Source: Sphingomonadales bacterium
Lineage (GTDB): Bacteria > Pseudomonadota > Alphaproteobacteria > Sphingomonadales > Sphingomonadaceae
Direction of reading: 5' to 3'
Assembly: GCA_028868335.1 (NCBI GenBank)
Contig: JAGWUU010000217.1
Coordinates: forward strand, 1 to 5,298
Length of the DNA stretch: 5,298 bases
Shown: positions 1 to 5,298 of the stretch, in pieces
Numbering within the stretch: position 1 is the first letter of the stretch
Layout of the letters: every line of letters starts with the position of its first letter
Program-made: the position numbers and the translations under genes
The notes under the pieces: generated by a model
Databases searched by the model: none
Told to the model about the DNA's origin: nothing
What the model saw: the letters and a program-made list of their open reading frames with translations, nothing else

Positions 1-1497
1 GTGCTGACACTCAATAGCGCGATCAAATGGTGGGCCAGGAACCGGCGTGACGCAGTGGCGCTGTCACTGGGCGGCGACAGCGTGACCTATGGCGAGTGGG
101 CAGGCTGGATCGACCGGCTCGCCGCGCGGCTCGTCGAACTTGGAGTGAGGCCGGGCGACCGGATCAACGGTTGCGGGGCCAACAGTCTCGAATACTGCAC
201 GCTGGCCTTTGCCGCGATGCGGGCCGGGGCGATCATCGCTCCGCTCAACGCGCGCTTCACCGCGCACGAACTGGCTGAAATCGTTGTCGATCATGGTTCG
301 CGCCTGATCTTCGCCGATCCCGATCAGGCGGAAAAGTTCGTCGATACCGGCGTACCCGTCCATGGCTTTGCCGAGGTTGGCGCATTGCGCAAAGGCGGTG
401 AGGCGGGCATCGCGCATGATCCCCAATCCGACGACTGTGTCGTGATCATCTCGACCAGCGGATCGACCGCCAAGCCCAAGGGGGTGATGTTCTCGCATCG
501 CACGATGCTGGGCTATATCACCGCCAACGCAATGGAGGACGGCGCGCTGCGCGACGGGGGCGGGGTGATCGTCGTGGCGCCGCTGGCGACCTCGGCGGGC
601 ATGGTCCAGCTCATCCACTACGCGGCCATGGGTTGCACGCTCTATTTCGAGCCACACTTCGATGCCCAGCGCTTCCTCGACATCCTGGTGAACCGCAAGA
701 TCGTGAGCTTTGGCGGTGCACCGGCGTTCTTCGAGCGGATCGCCGCGCTGCCGAGCTTCAAGGACGCCGATCTCTCGCACCTCAAGGTCGTCACCGTCGG
801 CGGCGCACGCGTGACGCGGGATCTGTTCGATGCCTGGGCAGCCAAGGGCAAGACGATCCGGCAGGTCTATGGACAGACCGAAGTTGGCGGGAATTCGACC
901 ATCATGCCCGGATTTCTCGCCGCCGAATTTCCCGAGAAATGCGGCTGGGGCGGAATATTCACCGAGCACCGGATCGTCGATCGCGACGGCAACACCCTTC
1001 CACCCAACACGGAGGGCGAAATCCTGGTGCGCGGCCCCGGCATGATGCTGGGCTACTGGAACAATCCCAAGGCCACCGCCGAGACGATCCGCGACGGCTG
1101 GCTGCACACCGGCGACATCGGCACGATCGACGAGCGCGGACTGATCACGTTTGTCGACCGGCTCAAGGACATCGTCATATCCGGCGGGCTCAACATCTCC
1201 GCCGCCGAAGTCGAGCGCGCGGTGCTGGACTTTCCGGGGGTGGAGGAAGCGGCGGTGATCGCCGCGCCCGACGCACGGTTCCAGGAGACGCCGCTCGCCG
1301 TGGTCTATGGCCGCGCGGAAATCGACGTTGCCGCGCTGATCGCCCACTGCAACGCGCGGCTCGCCGACTACAAGGTGCCGCGCTATGTCGCGGTGCGCCG
1401 CGAGCCATTGCCGCGCCTTGCCACCCAGAAAATCTCAAAACCCGCCCTGCGCGAGGAATACGCCGAGGCGCACCTCACGCTTCCGCGCGTCCGCTGA
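1..1497 (+). CDS. AMP-forming acyl-CoA synthetase (class I adenylate-forming enzyme)
   Basis: This enzyme is predicted to activate a carboxylic acid with ATP to an acyl-adenylate and transfer it to CoA, acting in the cytoplasm. The family motifs appear in order: the Ser/Thr/Gly-rich phosphate loop TSGSTAKPKG (residues 152-161), YGQTE (290-294), GWLHTGD ending at the ribose-binding Asp372, the hinge region DRLKD (386-390) followed by SGGLNIS, and a C-terminal catalytic lysine in QKISK (K477, possibly K480). The 498-residue length is normal for a medium- or long-chain acyl-CoA or aryl-CoA ligase. The GTG at base 1 gives a natural-looking N-terminus, but the window edge hides any ribosome binding site, so the true start could lie slightly upstream. 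The residue before K477 is Gln rather than the usual Gly. It heads the operon segment seen here, 16 bp before the P450 gene. The substrate cannot be read from sequence; context suggests a terpenoid- or steroid-derived acid. Confidence 0.93.
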   Translation: MLTLNSAIKWWARNRRDAVALSLGGDSVTYGEWAGWIDRLAARLVELGVRPGDRINGCGANSLEYCTLAFAAMRAGAIIAPLNARFTAHELAEIVVDHGSRLIFADPDQAEKFVDTGVPVHGFAEVGALRKGGEAGIAHDPQSDDCVVIISTSGSTAKPKGVMFSHRTMLGYITANAMEDGALRDGGGVIVVAPLATSAGMVQLIHYAAMGCTLYFEPHFDAQRFLDILVNRKIVSFGGAPAFFERIAALPSFKDADLSHLKVVTVGGARVTRDLFDAWAAKGKTIRQVYGQTEVGGNSTIMPGFLAAEFPEKCGWGGIFTEHRIVDRDGNTLPPNTEGEILVRGPGMMLGYWNNPKATAETIRDGWLHTGDIGTIDERGLITFVDRLKDIVISGGLNISAAEVERAVLDFPGVEEAAVIAAPDARFQETPLAVVYGRAEIDVAALIAHCNARLADYKVPRYVAVRREPLPRLATQKISKPALREEYAEAHLTLPRVR

Positions 1498-1501
1498 ACC
1501 C

Positions 1502-1506
1502 AAGGA
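1502..1506 (+). promoter_or_regulatory. Ribosome binding site of the P450 gene
   Basis: AAGGA lies 7 nt before the ATG at 1514, in the 16-bp gap after the synthetase stop codon. It fixes the P450 start at 1514; the open frame runs further upstream to 1385, but that part only shadows the synthetase gene. Confidence 0.7.
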
Positions 1507-1513
1507 ACCGAAC

Positions 1514-2719
1514 ATGGCGACTCTGGCACCTTCGATCCCCTCTCACGTCAAGCCCGAGCAGGTGTTCGCGTTCGACATCTATGCCGACCCACGTATCGGC
1601 GACGACGTGCAGGGAACCTATGCCGCCGCGCTGGAGAACGCGCCCGACATCTTCTGGTCGCCGCTCAACGGCGGGCACTGGCTGGTCAAGCGCCACGACC
1701 TGATTGCAGAGATCGTGAAGAATCCGGACGTTTTCTCCGCCCGCGAGATGCAGATTCCCCGGGTGGAGAATCCGCCGTTCTTCATTCCGCTCAGCCTCGA
1801 TCCGCCGCAGAACGTGCCTTATCGCCATGTCCTGATGCCGAAATTCTCGCCGCGCGCCGTCGCCGAGATGGAACCCAAAATGCGCGCCATGGCGGCGGAG
1901 ATCGTCAGCGAGGTCGCCGGCAAGGGCGAATGCGATTTCATTCACGATGTCGCCGCGCGCTTTCCCGTGTCGGTGTTCATGGCGCTGATGGGCCTGCCGC
2001 TGGATCGGCTCCATGAATTCCGCGCGATTGCCGACGCCCACTTCAATGCCCGGACCAACGAGGACCTGGCCGGAACAATGGGCCAGATCGCTGGAATATT
2101 CCTCGAACTGCTGGCGCTGCGCCGCGCCGAGCCGACCGACGATCTGCTGTCCTACTTCCTCGATGCAGAGATCGAGGGCCGCAAGCTTGGCGAGGAGGAA
2201 ATCCTGGCGATGTGCATGGTGCTGTTCCTTGGCGGAATGGACACGGTGACCAACGTGACGGGGTTTTCGTTCCAGTACCTCGCGGGCCATCCGCAATTGC
2301 AGGCCCGCCTCGCCGCCGATCCCTCGCGCCTGCCCGATTTCGCTGAGGAAGGTCTGCGGATGTTCGGCGTGATCGGCACGCCCCGCCTGGTCGTGAAGGA
2401 CTTCGACGCGCATGGCGTGTCTTTCCGCAAGGGTGAAATGGTGCTGAGCGCACTGTGGGAAAGCGGACGCGACGATCGCAAGGCCGCCGATCCCAATCGC
2501 TTCGACATTGATCGCAAGGACAAGTCGCACCTCAACTTCTCGACCGGACCGCACCTTTGCCTGGGTCATGCGCTGGCACGCGCCGAAATGCGGATTCTCG
2601 CCGACGAATGGCTGAAGCAGATTCCCTCGTTCCGGGCGAAACCCGGCGCCCGGCACGGCTTTCGCATCGGCACGGTAATCGCGCTGGAATCGCTCCCGCT
2701 CGAGTGGGATGCCGCCTGA
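1514..2719 (+). CDS. Cytochrome P450, CYP101-like (P450cam-related)
   Basis: A soluble 401-residue bacterial P450 with no membrane anchor, predicted to hydroxylate a hydrophobic substrate using electrons from a ferredoxin and its reductase. The heme-ligand motif FSTGPHLCLGHA places the thiolate at Cys349. The I-helix reads GGMDTVTN, with the acid-alcohol pair D243/T244. The K-helix ExxR is E279-R282. Compared from memory with P450cam, key residues sit at a near-constant offset of 8 (D251/T252, E287/R290, R299, C357, and R112 matching R104). The C-terminal LPLEWD also resembles P450cam LPLVWD. The camphor hydrogen-bonding Tyr96 aligns with Pro88, and no Tyr occurs in residues 79-92, so camphor is an unlikely substrate. 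P450cam's R109 aligns with Val101. Known CYP101B/C members from Novosphingobium prefer norisoprenoids such as ionones, which makes a terpenoid substrate plausible but unproven. No ferredoxin or reductase gene is in the window. Its stop codon overlaps the next start by 1 bp. Confidence 0.95.
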   Translation: MATLAPSIPSHVKPEQVFAFDIYADPRIGDDVQGTYAAALENAPDIFWSPLNGGHWLVKRHDLIAEIVKNPDVFSAREMQIPRVENPPFFIPLSLDPPQNVPYRHVLMPKFSPRAVAEMEPKMRAMAAEIVSEVAGKGECDFIHDVAARFPVSVFMALMGLPLDRLHEFRAIADAHFNARTNEDLAGTMGQIAGIFLELLALRRAEPTDDLLSYFLDAEIEGRKLGEEEILAMCMVLFLGGMDTVTNVTGFSFQYLAGHPQLQARLAADPSRLPDFAEEGLRMFGVIGTPRLVVKDFDAHGVSFRKGEMVLSALWESGRDDRKAADPNRFDIDRKDKSHLNFSTGPHLCLGHALARAEMRILADEWLKQIPSFRAKPGARHGFRIGTVIALESLPLEWDAA

Positions 2720-3126
2720 TGGCGCAAATGGTGACGGGGCAAGTGGGAGCGGAAGGTCCCTATTGGGACGCGCTTGCACAAGGACGGCTGCGGTTGCAGC
2801 GCTGCACCGGTTGCGGCGTCTGGCATTGGCCGGCCGTCTGGCGTTGCGGCCAATGCGGATCGTGGGACCACGAATGGGTCGAGCAGGAATTCGTCGGCAC
2901 GGTGTTTACCTGGAACCGCACCCATCACCGCTTTGCCGGAACCGAGGGACTGCCGCTGCCCTACACCACCGTCCTGGTCGAACTCGACGGTAGCGGCGTT
3001 CGCCTCCAGGGCCTTCTGGAAGGGCCAGAGGATGGCCTCAGGATCGGTGCCCGCGTGACCGGGCGGGCCGATCGCACGCCGTTTGGCGAAACCTCGATTC
3101 CCTCGATCCGCTGGAGCCTGGCATGA
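2719..3126 (+). CDS. Zn-ribbon/OB-fold DUF35 protein, partner of the thiolase-like protein
   Basis: A small 135-residue protein of the DUF35 (ChsH2 C-domain/PhlB-like) type. The N-terminal helix (PYWDALAQGRL, residues 14-24) is the usual lead-in. It is followed by a rubredoxin-like zinc ribbon with C29-x2-C32 and C43-x2-C46, then an OB-fold beta region from about residue 55 to 115 (GTVFTWN, LPYTTVLVELD). Family members bind thiolase-superfamily enzymes and are thought to help hold the acyl-CoA; in Ltp2-ChsH2 the DUF35 domain is required for aldolase activity. The start at 2719 was chosen because it forms a TGATG overlap with the P450 stop; Met4 at 2728 is an alternative. The 3' end overlaps the thiolase-like gene by 4 bp (ATGA), typical for subunits made in equal amounts. 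Unlike mycobacterial ChsH2 it has no fused MaoC hydratase domain. Confidence 0.9.
   Translation: MAQMVTGQVGAEGPYWDALAQGRLRLQRCTGCGVWHWPAVWRCGQCGSWDHEWVEQEFVGTVFTWNRTHHRFAGTEGLPLPYTTVLVELDGSGVRLQGLLEGPEDGLRIGARVTGRADRTPFGETSIPSIRWSLA
3113..3116 (+). promoter_or_regulatory. Ribosome binding site of the thiolase-like gene
   Basis: GGAG lies 6 nt upstream of the ATG at 3123, inside the end of the DUF35 gene. It supports the start that gives the 4-bp ATGA overlap. Confidence 0.6.
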
Positions 3127-4286
3127 GTTTGTCGTTGTCGGGCAAGACCGCGATCGCCGGGGTCGGTTATCGTCAGTACAAACGCGGCACCGCCCCCCTG
3201 CCAGAACGGGGCGTGCTGGTCCGTGCCATCGTCGATGCCTGCGAGGATGCGGGCTTCGATCCGGCCGACGTCGACGGCTTCGTTTCCTATGGCGACGACA
3301 AGAACGAGCCGGTGCGGTTGATGCCCGATCTGGGCACCCGGCGGCTCAACTGGTCCGCGCAGGTCTGGGGCGGGGGCGGAGGCGGGATTGCCGGAACCTT
3401 CGGTCTGGCCGCCGGGGCGATCCTTACGGGACAGGCAAAGGCCGTGGTGATCTTCCGCGCCCTTGCCGAAGGAAATTCCGGGCGGCTTGCCGCCGCGGTC
3501 ATGGCGCATCACCTCAACGACCACATGGTCGGCGTCGGGCAGGTTGCCCCGGCGCAGGTCTGCGCGATGCGTGCCCAGCGCATGTTCGAGTATCATGGCG
3601 TACCGCGCGGCGTCTGCGAGGAACTGGTCCGTGCATCGTACCATCACGGTTCGCGCAACCCCGACGCGATCGGCTACGGCAAGGAACTGGACCTCAAGGC
3701 ATTCCGCACCGCGCGCTGGATCGCCGAACCATTCCGCCTGTTCGATTGCAGCCGCGAGAACGACGGGGCGGGGGCGCTGCTGATGGTTTCGGCGGAACAC
3801 GCCCGCGACTTGCGGAAGAAGCCGGTCAAGCTGCTATCGGTCGCGCAAGGCACCGAGCGGGGCTGGGGCGACCTTCTCGAGAATGACGATCCAGCGCTCT
3901 ACGCCACGGGTGGTTTCCGCGCGATCAAGGATCGGCTCTATGATCAGGCCGGTCTGACCCCGGCGGACATCGACGTCGTCCAGCTCTACGAGAACTTCAG
4001 CGCGCAGGGCGTTGCCTCGCTGATCGATCACGGATTCTGTACCTATGAGAACGTGGCCGAGGTGCTGAAGTTCGAGAACCTGATCGCGCCATCGGGCAAG
4101 TTGCCGGTCAATACCTCGGGCGGGAACCTGGCGCACGGGTTCGTCCATGGCTTCGTCACCGCTGTCGAAGCGATCCGCTGCCTGCGCGGGGAAAGCCCCA
4201 ACCCGGTGCCGGGCGCCAGGACGAGCTTGCTCGCCGGCGGGCCGGGCGCCCCGACCGTGAGTTCGGCGATCTTCGGCGTGGATTGA
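3123..4286 (+). CDS. Thiolase-superfamily protein, Ltp2/lipid-transfer type (putative retro-aldolase subunit)
   Basis: At 387 residues it has a thiolase N- and C-domain and no fused SCP2 domain. The start SGKTAIAGVG and the late segments LYENFS (288-293) and NTSGGNLAHGFVHG (330-343) are characteristic of SCPx/Ltp2-like proteins. The nucleophilic Cys of true thiolases is absent: residues 83-88 are six consecutive glycines. The second Cys region near the C-terminus reads SLLAGGPGAP, also without Cys. The position of the thiolase catalytic His, six residues after the GG pair, is Phe340; Ltp2 aldolases carry a Tyr there as I recall. Tyr289 in LYENFS matches the second Tyr of the Ltp2 site. Ordinary thiolysis or Claisen chemistry is therefore unlikely. 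A retro-aldol cleavage of a beta-hydroxyacyl-CoA, together with the adjoining DUF35 protein, is the best guess, but the Phe substitution leaves activity uncertain. It is translationally coupled to the DUF35 gene and is the last gene of the operon. Confidence 0.9.
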   Translation: MSLSLSGKTAIAGVGYRQYKRGTAPLPERGVLVRAIVDACEDAGFDPADVDGFVSYGDDKNEPVRLMPDLGTRRLNWSAQVWGGGGGGIAGTFGLAAGAILTGQAKAVVIFRALAEGNSGRLAAAVMAHHLNDHMVGVGQVAPAQVCAMRAQRMFEYHGVPRGVCEELVRASYHHGSRNPDAIGYGKELDLKAFRTARWIAEPFRLFDCSRENDGAGALLMVSAEHARDLRKKPVKLLSVAQGTERGWGDLLENDDPALYATGGFRAIKDRLYDQAGLTPADIDVVQLYENFSAQGVASLIDHGFCTYENVAEVLKFENLIAPSGKLPVNTSGGNLAHGFVHGFVTAVEAIRCLRGESPNPVPGARTSLLAGGPGAPTVSSAIFGVD

Positions 4287-4292
4287 GCCGGG

Positions 4293-4910
4293 TCAGTCCT
4301 GCAGCTCGGCGGTCCTTACCCGAACCCCGGCGAAGAACATCCGCAAAGCTTCGGTAAAAACCTGCTCGTCGTTCATCGTGTTGGCGGCGACCGACTGGGC
4401 GAGGTTGGGATACTTCTCGGGGTCGATCGCGGGCATGGCGGGAACGCCCTTGGCGCGCGCCGCCGCTTCGAACAAGGCATCGCCGAAGGTCAGCTTCTCG
4501 ATCCCTTCAAGGATCACCATGTGCAGGCTGCGGGTCTGGGGATACCCGGCGACCGCGTGCTCGTAGGAATCGAGCAGCAGGTGGCGCGGGAAGAATTGCA
4601 GGATCAGCGCCGCGGCCTGGGGGTGCTTGAGCAGCGCCCGCCGGGTTTCGACGCACAGTTCGATGGTGCGTTCCTCCCAGGTGCCTTCGGCGCTTTCATC
4701 ATAGCCGGTGTCGAGCAGGATGAAGCGCGCCACTTCGGCCAGGATCTCGGCCTTGTCGGTGAAGTGGTAATAGAGCGAGGGCGCCTTGACGTTCATCCGC
4801 TTGGCGACCAGCCCGAGGCTGAAATTGTCCAGCCCGGTTTCGTCGATCACGTCAAGCGCGGCGGAGGTCGCCGCCTCGCGGGAAATCAGGGGTGATCTGG
4901 GACGTCCCAA
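4293..4910 (-). CDS. TetR-family transcriptional regulator
   Basis: A 205-residue one-component repressor-type regulator. The N-terminal DNA-binding domain covers about residues 10-55. Its helix-turn-helix runs from SLGLVAKRMNVKAPSLYYHF (31-50), with the classic LYYHF end of the recognition helix followed by TDK. The rest (about 60-205) is a helical ligand-binding and dimerisation domain that I cannot assign to a ligand class. The start is a TTG at 4908-4910, supported by GGAGG 5 nt upstream; no ATG or GTG occurs between it and the in-frame stop at 4962-4964. It is divergent from the GMC oxidoreductase gene and convergent with the acyl-CoA synthetase-P450 operon, 6 bp away. It probably controls its own promoter and the GMC gene through palindromes in the shared intergenic region. 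Control of the 4-gene operon is possible, but that promoter is outside the window. The inducer may be a pathway substrate or acyl-CoA, which is inference. Confidence 0.93.
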   Translation of the reverse strand: MGRPRSPLISREAATSAALDVIDETGLDNFSLGLVAKRMNVKAPSLYYHFTDKAEILAEVARFILLDTGYDESAEGTWEERTIELCVETRRALLKHPQAAALILQFFPRHLLLDSYEHAVAGYPQTRSLHMVILEGIEKLTFGDALFEAAARAKGVPAMPAIDPEKYPNLAQSVAANTMNDEQVFTEALRMFFAGVRVRTAELQD

Positions 4911-4915
4911 CCGTG

Positions 4916-4920
4916 CCTCC
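4916..4920 (-). promoter_or_regulatory. Ribosome binding site of the TetR gene (supports TTG start)
   Basis: On the minus strand this reads GGAGG, 5 nt before the TTG codon at 4910-4908. It is a full-strength Shine-Dalgarno and is the main reason to accept the rare TTG start. Confidence 0.7.
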
Positions 4921-4936
4921 GTCGTGCAATTGTGGC

Positions 4937-4965
4937 GCGTTTGAGCATCACAGCGATCAAGTCAA
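4937..4965 (-). promoter_or_regulatory. Weak candidate promoter of the TetR gene
   Basis: On the minus strand TTGACT (4965-4960) matches a -35 box at five of six positions. The hexamer 17 bp further on (4942-4937, AAACGC) is a poor -10. A transcript starting near 4930 would have a short leader containing the GGAGG. A competing minus-strand -10, GATAAT at 5058-5053, would give a much longer leader. Alphaproteobacterial promoters often diverge from the E. coli consensus, so this is only a suggestion. Confidence 0.2.
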
Positions 4966-4989
4966 CCGTCCATCGGCGGAGTACCTGTT

Positions 4990-5001
4990 GGCACCGGTGC
5001 C
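4990..5001. promoter_or_regulatory. 12-bp perfect palindrome, possible second regulator site
   Basis: GGCACCGGTGCC is a perfect inverted repeat in the divergent intergenic region, about 80 bp upstream of the TetR start. It is unrelated in sequence to the AT-rich palindrome at 5059-5073. It could be a binding site for the TetR protein or for another regulator. In GC-rich DNA a 12-bp palindrome of this composition is not very surprising, so support is modest. Confidence 0.3.
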
Positions 5002-5058
5002 GAAGAAATGCCTCCCTCCCCGAATTGAACTCTTGCCGACTCATCAAAACAGATTATC

Positions 5059-5073
5059 TATCTACAGTAGATA
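5059..5073. promoter_or_regulatory. 15-bp perfect palindrome, probable TetR operator
   Basis: TATCTACAGTAGATA has two perfect 7-bp arms (TATCTAC and GTAGATA) around a central A at 5066. Its centre is 31 bp upstream of the GMC oxidoreductase ATG, in an AT-rich patch that stands out from the GC-rich surroundings and lies where a core promoter would be expected. An overlapping TATCTATC tandem on the left (5055-5062) adds a partial extra half-site. Its size, symmetry and position next to a divergent TetR gene fit a TetR operator that would repress the GMC gene, and possibly the regulator gene, by blocking RNA polymerase. Confidence 0.65.
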
Positions 5074-5086
5074 AACAAGTCGATTG

Positions 5087-5090
5087 GGAG
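5087..5090 (+). promoter_or_regulatory. Ribosome binding site of the GMC oxidoreductase gene
   Basis: GGAG (within GGGAG) lies 6 nt before the ATG at 5097 and supports that start codon. Confidence 0.65.
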
Positions 5091-5096
5091 AGCGGA

Positions 5097-5298
5097 ATGG
5101 GCGATCGATCCGATTTTATCGTGATCGGCGGCGGCAGCGCCGGAGCCGTCGCGGCGGCACGCCTGTCCGAAGACCCGCGCAACCGCGTGACCCTGCTGGA
5201 GGCAGGCGGATCGGCCGACCGCTTTCTTGTGAACATGCCGGCGGGCTTCGCCTCGATGCTGACCAAGCCCGCGTTCGACTGGTGCTACATGCAGGACC
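5097..5298 (+). CDS. GMC-family FAD-dependent oxidoreductase, 5' part only
   Basis: Only the first 67 codons are present; the gene continues beyond the window. The N-terminus DFIVIGGGSAGAVAAARLSE (residues 6-25) is the FAD-binding Rossmann motif GxGxxG of glucose-methanol-choline oxidoreductases. LLEAGG (34-39) supplies the acidic residue that contacts the adenosine ribose. The following NMPAGFASML and FDWCYMQ segments match the region after the first strand-helix-strand unit in choline or alcohol dehydrogenase-type members, which are usually 530-560 residues. Such enzymes oxidise primary or secondary alcohols, so it could oxidise a hydroxylated product of the P450, though that link is inference. 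There is no signal peptide in what can be seen. It is divergent from the TetR gene and has the 15-bp palindrome just upstream, so it is the most likely direct target of that regulator. Confidence 0.9.
   Translation, partial: MGDRSDFIVIGGGSAGAVAAARLSEDPRNRVTLLEAGGSADRFLVNMPAGFASMLTKPAFDWCYMQD

Noticed and set aside
64..1347. Long open frame on the minus strand opposite the synthetase gene (427 codons)
   Set aside because: It mirrors the codon structure of the plus-strand gene, is rich in His/Arg/Gly/Asp with no recognisable domain, and is the usual by-product of GC-rich coding DNA.
633..1703. Plus-strand open frame of 356 codons in an alternative frame, bridging the synthetase and P450 genes
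   Set aside because: The product is Arg/Ala-rich low-complexity sequence without domains and lies over two conserved genes.
1475..2779. Long open frame on the minus strand opposite the P450 gene (434 codons)
   Set aside because: The plus strand clearly encodes a complete P450. The antisense translation shows no family motif and has an atypical composition.
3369..3386. Run of GGN codons as a simple-sequence repeat or frameshift site
   Set aside because: It is in frame, encodes the glycine loop expected for Ltp2-like proteins, and the frame reads through intact on both sides.
2961..3800. Minus-strand open frame spanning the DUF35 and thiolase-like genes (279 codons)
   Set aside because: It overlaps two well-supported genes and shows no domain; it is a shadow frame.
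3123..4286. Calling the thiolase-like gene an acetyl-CoA acetyltransferase
   Set aside because: Both catalytic Cys positions and the catalytic His are missing, and the adjacent DUF35 gene points to the Ltp2-like group instead.
4285..4310. Possible transcription terminator between the convergent genes
   Set aside because: Only a 4-bp GCCG/CGGC pairing is visible and no T-run follows on either strand.
1..5298. CRISPR arrays, tRNA or rRNA genes, insertion sequences, phage or toxin-antitoxin genes
   Set aside because: No regularly spaced repeats, tRNA-like segments, transposase motifs or terminal inverted repeats were seen.

Overview
The window is GC-rich (about two-thirds GC by eye) and tightly packed. 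It looks like part of a catabolic cluster from an alphaproteobacterium, most plausibly a sphingomonad such as Novosphingobium or Sphingobium. That placement is an inference from base composition, the CYP101-like P450 and the mix of gene families; no taxonomic marker is present.

Layout: (1) A plus-strand block fills 1-4286. It holds an AMP-forming acyl-CoA synthetase (1-1497), a CYP101-like cytochrome P450 (1514-2719), a small zinc-ribbon/OB-fold DUF35 protein (2719-3126) and a thiolase-superfamily protein of the Ltp2/lipid-transfer type (3123-4286). Gaps and overlaps are 16 bp, 1 bp and 4 bp, so this is almost certainly one operon with translational coupling at its 3' end. (2) A TetR-family regulator lies on the minus strand (4293-4910), tail to tail with the operon and only 6 bp away. 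(3) A 186-bp divergent intergenic region (4911-5096) carries two perfect palindromes, one of them a 15-bp AT-rich candidate operator. (4) The 5' end of a GMC-family FAD oxidoreductase gene (5097 onward) runs off the window.

Reading the genes together (inference): the P450 hydroxylates a hydrophobic, probably terpenoid- or steroid-like substrate. The GMC enzyme could oxidise an alcohol. The synthetase makes the CoA thioester of the resulting acid. The thiolase-like/DUF35 pair could then carry out a retro-aldol or related C-C cleavage, as described for Ltp2-ChsH2(DUF35) in steroid side-chain degradation. The acyl-CoA dehydrogenase, hydratase and P450 redox partners needed for a full pathway are not in the window.

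The most unusual points are the thiolase-like protein's active site (a run of six glycines where thiolases have the nucleophilic Cys, and Phe where thiolases have His and Ltp2-type aldolases, as I recall, have Tyr) and the P450's loss of the camphor-binding tyrosine despite strong CYP101 similarity.
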